From CAVWCQ01 sp963753545 (GTDB lineage: Bacteria; Chloroflexota; Anaerolineae; Aggregatilineales; Aggregatilineaceae), in NCBI GenBank assembly GCA_963753545.1, contig CAVWCQ010000008.1, positions 620,001 to 684,000 on the forward strand: a DNA stretch of 64,000 bases. Direction: 5' to 3'. Position numbers and translations under genes: made by a program. Below are positions 42,719-50,897 of this stretch, one piece after another; the first letter of the stretch is position 1, and each line of letters starts with the position of its first letter. The notes below the pieces were generated by a model. It saw only the letters and a program-made list of their open reading frames with translations, had not been told where the DNA came from and made no database searches.

Positions 42719-42754
42719 TTGTATCGATTTTTGTATCACTTATTGTATCAATTG
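42719..42754. promoter_or_regulatory. Triple 12-bp direct repeat, candidate operator
   Basis: TTGTATC occurs at 42719, 42731 and 42743, exactly 12 bases apart, each followed by an A/T-rich five-base tail. A run of sites on nearly the same helix face, 40 bases from the regulator start and 76 from the monooxygenase start. Confidence 0.65.
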
Positions 42755-42829
42755 TGGTCTACAGTTGGGTATCCCTGTTGTGATAAGTTGAAAAGGGTGA
42801 GGCGTGATCGATAGCAAGGAGAATACGTG

Positions 42830-43951
42830 ATGAGTAAAACAACTGTGAGCTATGATACTATCGTTATCGGAGGCGGTCAGGCCGGGCTGGCTACCGGCTA
42901 TTATCTGAAGCAGCAGGGACGTGACTTCATCATCCTGGACGCTAACGCGCGGGTTGGAGACTCCTGGCGCAAGCGCTGGGAATCGCTGCGCTTGTTCACG
43001 CCAGCTTGCTATGATGGGCTGCCGGGGATGCCCTTTCCTGCCTCGAGCCATGCGTTCCCCAGCAAGGATGAGATGGCTGACTATCTCGAAGCTTATGCGG
43101 CACGTTTCGATCTGCCAGTTCGAACGGGTGTTCAGGTGGATCGCCTTTCGAAACAGGGGGACAAGTTCGTTGTGACGGCGGGCGACCAGCGGTTCGAGGC
43201 CGAACACGTCGTGGTAGCGATGGGCAACTATCAGAAGGCTTCTGTACCCTCCTTTGCCCAGGAACTTGATCCGAGCATCGTCCAATTGCATTCCAGCGAG
43301 TACCGCAACCCTTCACAACTACGGGATGGAGGCGTCCTCATTGTGGGAGCGGGTAATTCGGGCGCTGATATCGCCCTGGAAGTCGTGCGCACTCACCCGA
43401 CGTGGCTGTCAGGAAGAGATACCGGACACATCCCATTCCGCATTGAAGGAGTTGCTTCACGGCTTTTCTTAGCGCGTGTCGTGCTGCGGTTTGGCTTCCA
43501 CTACGTGCTGACCGTGAAGACGCCTATTGGACGGAAGGTGCGCTCAAAGGTCCTTAACCAGGCTGGGCCGCTCATCCGAGTTAAGCCGAAGGACCTGACC
43601 CTTGCCGGGGTTCAGCGCGTCCCTAAAACGATAGGCGTGCGGGACGGGCTGCCTCTGTTGGAGGGCGAACGCGTCCTCGACGTGGCGAACGTCATCTGGT
43701 GCACAGGTTTCCATCCTGGCTTCTCGTGGATCGAACTGCCTGTGCTGGGGGAAGAGGAGCCAATGCACAAGCGCGGCGTTGTAAGCAAGGAGCCGGGGTT
43801 GTACTTCGTTGGCCTGCACTTTCTCTACGGGATGTCCTCGGGGATGATTCAAGGTGTCGGCAGAGATGCCGCATATATCGCCAGGGACATCGAGGCCCGA
43901 TCTGCGGTCTCACCGACTCCCGTTGCCGTTCGTTCGCTCACGCCCAGCTAG
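42830..43951 (+). CDS. Flavin-containing monooxygenase / FAD-NAD(P)H oxidoreductase
   Basis: 373-residue cytosolic enzyme of the CzcO/Baeyer-Villiger-like flavoprotein group. FAD site: DTIVIGGGQAGLATGYYL (9-26), a second nucleotide-binding site at VLIVGAGNSGADIALEVV and IWCTGFHPGFSW near the C-terminus, with GLYFVGLHFLYGMSSGMIQG. NARVGDSWRKRWESLRLF is typical of the family. It oxidises an unknown small molecule with NADPH and O2. ATG 42830 follows AAGGAG at 8 bases. Divergent from the XRE regulator, which probably controls it. Confidence 0.9.
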   Translation: MSKTTVSYDTIVIGGGQAGLATGYYLKQQGRDFIILDANARVGDSWRKRWESLRLFTPACYDGLPGMPFPASSHAFPSKDEMADYLEAYAARFDLPVRTGVQVDRLSKQGDKFVVTAGDQRFEAEHVVVAMGNYQKASVPSFAQELDPSIVQLHSSEYRNPSQLRDGGVLIVGAGNSGADIALEVVRTHPTWLSGRDTGHIPFRIEGVASRLFLARVVLRFGFHYVLTVKTPIGRKVRSKVLNQAGPLIRVKPKDLTLAGVQRVPKTIGVRDGLPLLEGERVLDVANVIWCTGFHPGFSWIELPVLGEEEPMHKRGVVSKEPGLYFVGLHFLYGMSSGMIQGVGRDAAYIARDIEARSAVSPTPVAVRSLTPS

Positions 43952-43964
43952 GAGCGTTGAGAAG

Positions 43965-44795
43965 CTATTTGGATTCAAACACCGCCTGGATCACCGTGAG
44001 GCGATTATCTAACGCGCTGTGCAGATAGTTATTCGTCTTGAGCAGCACGGTGTCCGGGTCAAAGAGCAGATAGGTGAGGCGCGGTACGCCGTTCTGCTCG
44101 ATATAGCTGACGATGCGCTGGGCCAGTTCAATCGTATGCTGGGTGACATCGTTCCAGATGAGGGTTTTGAATCCGAGTGGTTCGAGCAGGCCGCGAATCT
44201 CCGCCGGGGGCCGCAGAAAATTCACGGAGGAATCGCTGGCCCAGAACAGCGGGTAATAAGGCTCACCCTGTGAACCCGCCATTGCTTCATAAAAGGCGAA
44301 GCGCCCCCCACTCTTCAACACGCGGCGGACTTCGCCATAGAGCCGCTCTTTATCGCGAATATTCATGCCCGCAAACTGCGTCCACACCCCATCAAACGAT
44401 CCATCCTCGAAGGGCATATGCAGCGCGTCGCCGTGCCGGAAAGAGACTCGATCCGCCAGCCCGACCCGCTCGGTGAGCATGGTGGCAGCGTCGCAGAAGG
44501 CTTCGGTCAGGTCCAGCCCGGTGACGGTGCAGCCAAATTCAGCCGCCAGCGTGCGCGCTGGACCGCCCAGCCCACTGCCGATATCCAGCACAGCCATGCC
44601 CGGTTTTAAATCGGCTAGCTGGGCGAGAGTCCGCGTTTCGATGATGCCGCCCACATGCATCTGATCGAAGGGGCTGATATCGTCGCGGGTAAGCGCGTTG
44701 ATATCCTTCCCGGCGGCTAACAGCGCCGCCAGGATTTTGTCGCTGAGATTGTCGTGTCCGTAGTGCTCGTTGATCGATTGGCGATAGGAATTCAT
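43965..44795 (-). CDS. SAM-dependent methyltransferase
   Basis: 276-residue class I methyltransferase. Motif I is AVLDIGSGLGGPARTLAAE, followed by GLDLTEAF and a post-I acidic turn FRHGDALHMPFEDGSFDGVW. The N-terminus NINALTRDDISPFDQMHVGG and GIIETRTLAQLADL resemble sarcosine/dimethylglycine or ubiquinone-type methyltransferases, but the substrate cannot be given. It lies right after the monooxygenase gene in the opposite direction (stops 14 bases apart). Confidence 0.85.
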   Translation of the reverse strand: MNSYRQSINEHYGHDNLSDKILAALLAAGKDINALTRDDISPFDQMHVGGIIETRTLAQLADLKPGMAVLDIGSGLGGPARTLAAEFGCTVTGLDLTEAFCDAATMLTERVGLADRVSFRHGDALHMPFEDGSFDGVWTQFAGMNIRDKERLYGEVRRVLKSGGRFAFYEAMAGSQGEPYYPLFWASDSSVNFLRPPAEIRGLLEPLGFKTLIWNDVTQHTIELAQRIVSYIEQNGVPRLTYLLFDPDTVLLKTNNYLHSALDNRLTVIQAVFESK

Positions 44796-44835
44796 CGTTG
44801 TTCCTCGTGACGTTGTTGAGGAGATTGTATGTTAA

Positions 44836-45072
44836 TCAGGCGGCAGGCTCCCAGCGGAAGAAACGCAGTGCCAGCAGCGCGCAGCCGATCCACCAGACGA
44901 CCAGCACGAGTACATTCGTTGTCATGGCATGGGCAGCATTGGCCCCAGTCATGGAGTGGCGGAGCGCGTCGGCCAGATAAGTCAGCGGGAAGAGCATAGA
45001 CCACAGAAGTGCTGTTGAATCGCGCCGCCACTCGCGCAGGCTGGCGAGATAAAGCTGCACAAATGCACTCAT
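44836..45072 (-). pseudogene. ABC-2 type permease remnant
   Basis: A 78-residue frame whose first 30 residues (FVQLYLASLREWRRDSTALLWSM) match the N-terminus of ABC-2 permeases and whose remainder (TYLADALRHSMTG, then LVLVVWWIGCALLALRFFRWE) matches the C-terminal end. About 150-200 residues between are absent, and the junction is in frame. No ABC ATPase gene is near. Keeps a good ribosome site (GAAGGA), so a mini-protein could still be made. Confidence 0.7.
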
Positions 45073-45136
45073 AGGATATTCCTTCTGTGTTGGCAACCCA
45101 AACCAGTGGAAAGTGTAGCGCAGCGGCGGAAACTAT

Positions 45137-45162
45137 GCCTGACCGTTGACCAACGATCAGGC
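45137..45162. promoter_or_regulatory. 26-bp palindrome, candidate operator
   Basis: GCCTGACCGTTGA / CCAACGATCAGGC: 11 of 13 positions pair. Lies between the permease remnant and the hydrolase gene, 24 bases upstream of a TATAAT (45186-45191). Fits a TetR- or LacI-like operator; no such regulator is adjacent. Confidence 0.55.
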
Positions 45163-45222
45163 AACTGAAGGGAACGATCTTCAGCTATAATAAGCCCCTG
45201 CCCTACATGAAAGGACTAACCG

Positions 45223-46009
45223 ATGAAGCAGATTATCCGGTATGGAAACGGCAATGCTCTCTCATTCACCGATTACGGTGACAGAAATGGTTTTCCAATT
45301 CTGATTCAGCATGGATTAATCGCCGGCATCAGCGATACCGATCTGTTTGATCGCCTTGTTGAAGCAGGAACCCGGCTGATCAGTATTGCCCGCCCCGGTT
45401 ATGGCGACTCATCACCCTACCTCATGAAGAACATGGCGGAATGGGGTGAGATCGTCGCTGTTCTGGTCGATGAACTGAAGCTTTCCCAATTTGATGTCTT
45501 GGGGATGTCATCGGGAGCACCGTACAGCTACGCAATCGGCTATCAGATGCCAGATCAGGTTCGAAACCTATTCATTTTTAGCGGAACACCTGCTTTATAC
45601 GATGATCAGATTCTTTCCTGCTGGCCTTATCCGGTGAATAAGAATGCCAGCATGAGCGAATTGGAAAAACTGGCACATGATTTGTTTTTCGCAAACGTGT
45701 CAGGCGAGGATGCACAACGCCCTGATATCAGGGATTCGATGATGAATCATTGTTTTGGGATCGCACAGGATTTTAAATTGAGATGTAATGATTGGGGTTT
45801 TAGACTATCTGACGTCAAAAGAATTGGTGTATATGCAGCATAGCAAAGAAGATCAGCAGGTCCCGTTCGTGACCGCAGAAATGACCGCCAGACTGTTACC
45901 CAACTGCCGATTTGAGGTCAGAGAAAAAGGGGAGCACTTTTCAAAGGAAATTCTGGATCAGTTTTTCAAAGCTGTGGTGGCTGAATACATTATCAGGCAG
46001 GACGGCTAA
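45223..46009 (+). CDS. Alpha/beta hydrolase, frameshifted
   Basis: About 262 residues. LIQHGLIAGISD is the oxyanion-hole HG strand, GMSSGAPYSYAIG the nucleophile elbow with Ser, and the last part ends GEHFSKEILDQF with the catalytic His. The first frame (to 45843) and the second (from about 45788) join near 45820, inside SDVK-ELVYMQHSKED. The first 200 residues and the catalytic His are therefore in different frames; a single-base error is likely. A REP-like element begins 13 bases before the stop. Confidence 0.75.
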
Positions 46010-46028
46010 GGCTCGGTCCTGCCCCTAC
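45996..46028 (-). repeat. REP-like element at the hydrolase stop
   Basis: GGCAGGAC / GTCCTGCC arms around a 15-base centre, then CCTAC (GTAG on the minus strand). Starts inside the hydrolase's last codons. Confidence 0.65.
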
Positions 46029-46113
46029 GACATACGGAAATGTGGCCTGGTTCTTCGCCAACAGGCCGCCAACCTTGCCCGCCCAGGACTGGATCGCGTC
46101 CCAGTTGCGGCGA

Positions 46114-46245
46114 TCACCCGCTTTCGCCCGGATCGCAAACTGGACAAACAGGCGCACGTTTAGCTATATAAGTGACATCGTACCCCAGGTCGCGCAGGGT
46201 GCGAACAATCAGAGCGTCACAACACTCATCAGCCAGAAACTGCAT
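46114..46245 (-). pseudogene. Truncated DUF5615 (PIN-like) toxin
   Basis: The 43-residue frame begins QFLADECCDALIVRTLRDLGY and DVTYIAKRAP, the start of DUF5615 Mut7-C-like toxins with the conserved Asp/Glu of the active site, and then stops after an unrelated tail (VCPVCDPGESG). The rest of the toxin is missing, so it is dead. Overlaps the 3' end of the antitoxin gene, the usual order in these pairs. Confidence 0.65.
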
Positions 46246-46475
46246 CGGCAGATACCGCTTAAAATAACGTCTTCGTTAGCGATCACATCGGCAGCATAGG
46301 CCATCACTGCTTGAATATCCGCCAGGGTGAGACGGGGATGGGCATCCAAAATATCAGCGAAGGTCCAACCGCCAGCCAGTTCACGCAGCACTTGTTCAAC
46401 CGGAACGCGAGTATTTTTGATCACGGGTTTGCCGGTCATGATTTTCGGATCAGTCGTGATACGGTCGTGTTTCAT
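46209..46475 (-). CDS. DUF433 antitoxin-like protein
   Basis: 88 residues. ITTDPKIMTGKPVIKNTRVP and VEQVLRELAGGWTFADILDA then HPRLTLADIQAVMAYAADVI are the DUF433 signature, a small HTH-type antitoxin that pairs with DUF5615 PIN-like toxins. The last 20 residues (EDVILSGICRCSFWL) do not match and look like read-through into the toxin region. The antitoxin may still be made although the toxin is truncated. Confidence 0.8.
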   Translation of the reverse strand: MKHDRITTDPKIMTGKPVIKNTRVPVEQVLRELAGGWTFADILDAHPRLTLADIQAVMAYAADVIANEDVILSGICRCSFWLMSVVTL

Positions 46476-46521
46476 CAACGAAGAGCCTCACTATAGACTT
46501 ACCCGTATTGTAACGCATCTT

Positions 46522-46858
46522 TCATCGATCATCCCCGCTGCCGTGCAGTTGGCCGCGCTCCTTGCGAGAAGCCAGCTTGTTCAGGTTTTCCGCCGCGACA
46601 TCTTCCATGTCCAGGCCAAGTTCCGCCGCCAACCGTGCCACATACCACAGCACGTCGCCCAGCTCCTTCCTGATCGCGCTCACGGCATCCGCGTCGAAGT
46701 TGCCGCCGTTGTCGCGAATCACTTTTTTGACCTTCTCGCAGACTTCGCCCGTTTCGCCCGCGAGGCCAAGCGTCGGATAGATCGGGTTCGCGCCCGACAT
46801 CGGGATAACGGGCCGTTTCTGCCGTGCGGGTCTGGTATTCCTTAAATGTCAGGGCCAA
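46522..46858 (-). CDS. MazG-like nucleotide pyrophosphohydrolase, frameshifted
   Basis: House-cleaning enzyme that hydrolyses non-canonical NTPs; MazG-like/MazG single-domain form of about 111 residues. LAGETGEVCEKVKKVIRD holds the Glu-x-x-Glu and ELGDVLWYVARLAAELG the Glu-x-x-Asp metal motif. The start TTG at 46858 with AGGAGG upstream gives LTFKEYQTRTAETARYP, then one frame change near 46800 into GANPIYPTLG. One extra or missing base in the codon run at that point explains it. Confidence 0.8.
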
Positions 46859-46882
46859 TGGAAGCCTCCTAAAAAAAACCAA

Positions 46883-46940
46883 TCTCAACGCAAAGAACGC
46901 GGAGAAAAAAGAAAGAGCGCAAAGAAAAGCAGAGAAAAAC
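46883..46940 (+). repeat. Purine-rich 9-bp-period repeat
   Basis: AACGCAAAGAACGCGGAGAA continuing through GAGCGCAAAGAAAAGC: same family as 16478-16523. Confidence 0.7.
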
Positions 46941-46954
46941 TGAGAAAATAAAAA

Positions 46955-46989
46955 GCCTGCATGAGATGATGATCATACCCCATGCAGGC
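46955..46989 (-). terminator. Terminator of the DUF3298 gene
   Basis: Perfect GCCTGCATG / CATGCAGGC stem, 17-base loop, followed on the minus strand by TTTTTATTTT. Confidence 0.8.
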
Positions 46990-47010
46990 TGTCCCGCCAT
47001 GGCAAAATAA

Positions 47011-47753
47011 CTATCCTACGAGCGAAAATTCGGGATTCAGCACGTTCGCCAGATCGGTGAGCGGGATACTGACCGTCTGCGGTCCCAGCGCGTAGGCCGC
47101 GACCTGATAGGGGGGGAAGTAAAAAATGAGTGCATCCGACGTCAGAACCCAGGTCGCGTAATTTTCCGGCGTGGGGGCTGTGCCGTCGTCCAGCCACTGT
47201 GGGTCAGGGGCCATGCCTGCCATCTCGGTCAGTTGAGTTTCGAGAGCCTGCCGCACAAGCGGCTGCACGGTCACCAGCGGATCAAGGCCCGGCTGGAAAA
47301 TATCGTTCAGGGTCAAAACGCGCTGCCCGGCGAGATCAAACACGAATGATTTAAAGGTCGTCATGCCGTGCGCGCCGCCCGTAAAGTCATAATCGGTATA
47401 CAGCAGGCTCGTCACCGTGTCGGAAAACTGGAAGAGTTCATAATCCATTTGCAGCGTAAGCATGCCGCTGAGCGGGGTGAAAAAGTTATCAACCACAGGC
47501 TGCAAAAATTCGGTCCGGCGTTCCTTGATGAATTCATCGACTGCCGCTGTCGCAAAATCGTAGGGGAGCAGTTCGAGAGGATAGGCAATCGTCACCTCAA
47601 TGGTTGCCCCAATTTCACACGCCCCGGTCTCACTGTTGATTGCGCCACCCTTGCTCCAGCAGGGATCATCCTGGGCATGTGCCGGAGCCGCCGTCCGAAC
47701 GACGCGGCGACAAAGACCGCCAACAACATGATCACCAATAGCCGTATCTTCAT
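47011..47753 (-). CDS. Secreted DUF3298-like protein, frameshifted
   Basis: About 247 residues. Signal peptide from ATG 47753 (KIRLLVIMLLAVFVAASF), with AGGAGG 8 bases upstream, then AQDDPCWSKGGAINSETGAC in the next frame; the change is near 47695. The mature part has DFTGGAHGMTTFKSFVFDL and RVLTLNDIFQPGLDPL, the RsiV/DUF3298 pattern, and ends with a C-terminal DUF4163-like fold. RsiV-type domains sit in anti-sigma factors or wall-associated proteins; no sigma factor is near. Function unknown. Confidence 0.75.
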
Positions 47754-47810
47754 CCTGTTTCCCTCCTAAATGTGCATGTGTGCAGAGGGATTATAGGCAA
47801 AAATAGAAAT

Positions 47811-47850
47811 TTTCACCGCAGAGAGCGCAGAGAAAAGCAGGAGAGAACGG
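47811..47850 (+). repeat. Purine-rich 9-bp-period repeat
   Basis: TTTCACCGCAGAGAGCGCAG followed by AGAAAAGCAGGAGAG: same family as 16478-16523. Confidence 0.65.
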
Positions 47851-47860
47851 ATTACAATAC

Positions 47861-48397
47861 TTGCAGAGGCTATTTGCTATGGGGAGTTCCGTTGACTGTC
47901 GAAAAATATTGCATTCTTTCCGTCAGGTTGTCGTTATCACATTCCATTCTGACGACACAGTTGAAATATCGGCTGACATGTCATGGGGACCAACAGTTGG
48001 CTTATACAAGATGGTTGGCAAACGGGAGGCACTATCTGACACTACGGCTGGATACGAATAGAACGAGTTGACTATTCCCGGTGGAAAACAACGCCTCTTG
48101 GCGTCCCGATTGAATCCGGTACACTACTTCCCTTGCAGCCGTTGGAGGCAGAACTCATCTATGAATATTTTAAGGTCACAACATCTCCTGCTATCCCACA
48201 CCCTGAAGATGAACCTAGTTTGATCTTGCCGCGCATATAGGAAGGAATCCAACTTTTGACCTTCTGCTGGTTACCCCATTTTACTCGTTGATGCCCTTGA
48301 GGATGCAAAAGAGATAGAGGGCAAAGGAGCAATCGAAGATTATCTAGACGAAGATGAACCAAGACATCGTGGAAAGTGGCCCGAACTGAACTTATGA
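47861..48397 (+). pseudogene. Possible broken hypothetical gene
   Basis: Three coding-like pieces in changing frames: VVVITFHSDDTVEISADMSW (47861-48061), DYSRWKTTPLGVPIESGTLL and ELIYEYFKVTTSPAIPHPED (48067-48240), and GYPILLVDALEDAKEIEGKG continuing to a TGA at 48395. They read like parts of one protein of about 170 residues, but no family is recognised and frame changes occur near 48060 and 48250. The strand and existence are uncertain. The rest of 47754-48415 holds only the purine repeat. Confidence 0.3.
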
Positions 48398-48415
48398 GAC
48401 ACTATGAAAATCTTA

Positions 48416-50071
48416 TCATGGAATGATAAGGCGAAATTCGGGAAAGTAGATGTTCCTGAAAGTGAAGCGTAGGGCGACCCAGGCTGCCTGGATCGCCCCT
48501 CCCCGTTCTCCCTGAAATTGGTTTGTCTTTACACCCGTGTTCGGCTCGGTTAGCTTCCGTAGCCGATCCCAGGGTGCGGACTCCAGTTCCTTTGCCGTGC
48601 AGCGCCAGCGCCAGTTGCCGGATGGCACGCCGGGCCGATTCAAACGCGCGCTGGCTCCCAGCCCAAGAATATCCTGCATCGGGACCAGGAAGCTGTGCGC
48701 GGGTGACTGCATGCCCAACCGGATCATTTCCCAGTTCGGCTCAGCGACGTGATCGACGCCCAGATAGCGCAGGAAGGACCGCCGCGCGTGATCGCTGGCC
48801 TCGGAGCGCCACCAACCCAGCGACGTATTGTTATCGTGCGTACCCGTATAAACCACCGTGTCCTGCGGGATGCGATCCGGGCGGAAGCGCTCCTGCTCGG
48901 CCTCCGTGCCGCTGAAGGCGAATTGCAGAATTGCCATGCCGGGCAGACCCAACTGCAAACGAAGCTGGATCGGCTTCTCCATGCGGTCGCCCAGGTCTTC
49001 GGCAATGATCGGCAGATCGTCACCCAGCGCGGCGCGCACCGCGTCGAAAAATTCCTTCTGCGGGCCGGGAACCCAGCGCCCGGCGCGCGTCGTCACCTGA
49101 TCGCTGGCGGGGACTTCAAAATAGTCATAGAAGGCGCGGAAGTGATCGATGCGCACAATATCGACCATTTCGAGAGTTTTGCGGATGCGGCTGACCCACC
49201 AGTCGTACAGTTTTTCCTTGATCGTCTTGCCGGGGCGCGGCTCGACGTCCGTCCAGCGGTAGACCGGGTGGCCCCAGCGCTGCCCGCCTGTGGGATTAAA
49301 ACTGTCCGGCGGGACTCCTGTCACGATGGGCGGATTGCCGTAGGAGTCCAGGAAGAACAGGTCCGGGTTGGCCCACACGTCGCTGCTGTCGTGCGCGGTG
49401 AAGATCGGCACGTCGCCAATGATGCGGATGCCCTTACCGTTGGCATAGGCTTTAAGCGCCTGCCACTGCCAGTCAAACACCCACTGGCGGAAGCGGTGTT
49501 CCGCGATGCGGCTGGCGTGAATGCCGTTCGCCGCTTCCAAAACGGTCGGGTTGCGGAAGGCTTCTTCCTGGGGCCAGACGGTCCAGGTCTGGAGGCCGTG
49601 CATTTCCTTGAGCGCGACGTAGAGGGCAAAATCGTCCAGCCAATAGGCGTTGCGCGCGCACCATGTCTCAAATTCCTGGCGCGGCGCGGGATCGGACAGA
49701 CCCTCGAAGCGGTCATAGGCCACCGAGAGCAGTTCGTCGTGGTGCAACATCACGGCCTGATAATCGACTTTACGCTCGGAGAACGGCGGCAGATCGGCCA
49801 GATCGTCCTCATTTAGCCAGCCGACCTTTAACAGTTCGCCCAGGCTGATCAGATTCGTGTTGCCCGCGAAAGACGATAGGCTCTGGTAGGGCGACTCGCC
49901 AAACCCGGTTGGACCCAGGGGGAGCACCTGCCACAGGGTTTGTTTGGCCGCCGCGAGAATATCGACAAAACGGTAGGCCCACTCACCCAGGTCGCCAGCA
50001 CCATACGGACCCGGCAGCGACGTGGGATGCAGCAAAACGCCGCTGCTCCGGCGGAATATTTGATCGGTCAC
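48416..50071 (-). CDS. malQ: 4-alpha-glucanotransferase
   Basis: GH77 amylomaltase/disproportionating enzyme that moves alpha-1,4-glucan chains, used in maltose and glycogen metabolism; cytosolic. The 551 residues hold HPTSLPGPYGAGDLGEWAYR, LPLGPTGFGESPYQSLSSFA, the nucleophile in VDIVRIDHFRAFYDYFEVP, the acid/base in LPIIAEDLGDRM and the substrate-binding THDNNTSLGWWRSE. Start GTG 50071 with GGGAGG 7 bases upstream; an in-frame extension upstream is less likely. Its start is 64 bases from the stop of the CYTH gene on the same strand, so they may be co-transcribed. Confidence 0.95.
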   Translation of the reverse strand: MTDQIFRRSSGVLLHPTSLPGPYGAGDLGEWAYRFVDILAAAKQTLWQVLPLGPTGFGESPYQSLSSFAGNTNLISLGELLKVGWLNEDDLADLPPFSERKVDYQAVMLHHDELLSVAYDRFEGLSDPAPRQEFETWCARNAYWLDDFALYVALKEMHGLQTWTVWPQEEAFRNPTVLEAANGIHASRIAEHRFRQWVFDWQWQALKAYANGKGIRIIGDVPIFTAHDSSDVWANPDLFFLDSYGNPPIVTGVPPDSFNPTGGQRWGHPVYRWTDVEPRPGKTIKEKLYDWWVSRIRKTLEMVDIVRIDHFRAFYDYFEVPASDQVTTRAGRWVPGPQKEFFDAVRAALGDDLPIIAEDLGDRMEKPIQLRLQLGLPGMAILQFAFSGTEAEQERFRPDRIPQDTVVYTGTHDNNTSLGWWRSEASDHARRSFLRYLGVDHVAEPNWEMIRLGMQSPAHSFLVPMQDILGLGASARLNRPGVPSGNWRWRCTAKELESAPWDRLRKLTEPNTGVKTNQFQGERGGAIQAAWVALRFTFRNIYFPEFRLIIP

Positions 50072-50135
50072 AATTAATCCTCCCAGTGAAAAGCCCGGCA
50101 GCTCAAAGTTGCAGTAATGATATCGCCGCTGCGGG

Positions 50136-50741
50136 TTATGGGGCAAAAACAGATGGCGGCACGGTCACGCCTTCGAAATTGGCAAAGGTCAGATCGTGTA
50201 CTGTCAATCCTAGCGCCCCCTTCACCCTGGTAAAGAGGTCCATATAACTGCTCATGATGCGCGGGCGATCCAGCAGGTCCAGCCGTTCCAGGGCGGATTC
50301 AATCGCCGGGGCTGGGCCTTCCACCTCGATAAAGTAACCGTAGGGCATTTCATCGAGGACGATCTCGGTCTCTCCCAGCGTGTAGGTCGTGCGGTATTTT
50401 TCATAGACGACGTGGGGATGATAGCCCAGCCGCCCCAGGATCAGGTCCATCGTCTCGAAGTTATCGACGGTCACTTCCGCTTCAAAGCGCGTCAGGACGC
50501 CCGATGTCTGCGCGATATCCTGGCCCGGCGGCGCTTTATAGGTCAGGCGGACGCGCGTATCCTGGCGCAGCCGCACCACGATTCCCTGCCCTGTCAGCGT
50601 CTCATCCTGATTTTCATAACGCACATTGCGTTCATAGACGCGGGGCGACTCCAGTTTCGCCCCGACCGCTTCCAGTTTGGCCCGAATCGTCTCGTGATCC
50701 GGCGTATAAATTTTGACTTCCGTTTCAACCAGTTTGCTCAC
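50136..50741 (-). CDS. CYTH domain protein (class IV adenylate-cyclase/thiamine-triphosphatase-like)
   Basis: 201 residues. The EVKIY of LVETEVKIYTPDHETIRAKL is the E-x-E-x-K signature, and strands with alternating charged residues line the tunnel: VRYENQDETLTGQGIVVRL, RVRLTYKAPPGQD, TRFEAEVTVDNFETM, MPYGYFIEVEGPAPAIESAL. Known members act as triphosphatases or adenylate cyclase; which one cannot be told here. GTG 50741 follows GGGAGG at six bases. Confidence 0.88.
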   Translation of the reverse strand: MSKLVETEVKIYTPDHETIRAKLEAVGAKLESPRVYERNVRYENQDETLTGQGIVVRLRQDTRVRLTYKAPPGQDIAQTSGVLTRFEAEVTVDNFETMDLILGRLGYHPHVVYEKYRTTYTLGETEIVLDEMPYGYFIEVEGPAPAIESALERLDLLDRPRIMSSYMDLFTRVKGALGLTVHDLTFANFEGVTVPPSVFAP

Positions 50742-50897
50742 AGCATGCCTCCCGGCTGGCAACAACAACTTTATCATGTATATCTTGGAAACCCTTGAGG
50801 CTCAGGAGAAGCGTAATGCGATGGTTCCACATGGCCCTATTGGACATTGTGTTTCGATTTTAGAATGGCGGCAAGTTTGCTACGTACGGGGGATATT

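Noticed and set aside
42740..43291. 183-residue minus-strand frame
   Set aside because: Antisense of the flavin monooxygenase, whose motifs and ribosome site are clear.
47861..48397. Antitoxin or immunity gene
   Set aside because: Frame breaks and no family match; kept only as a weak broken gene.
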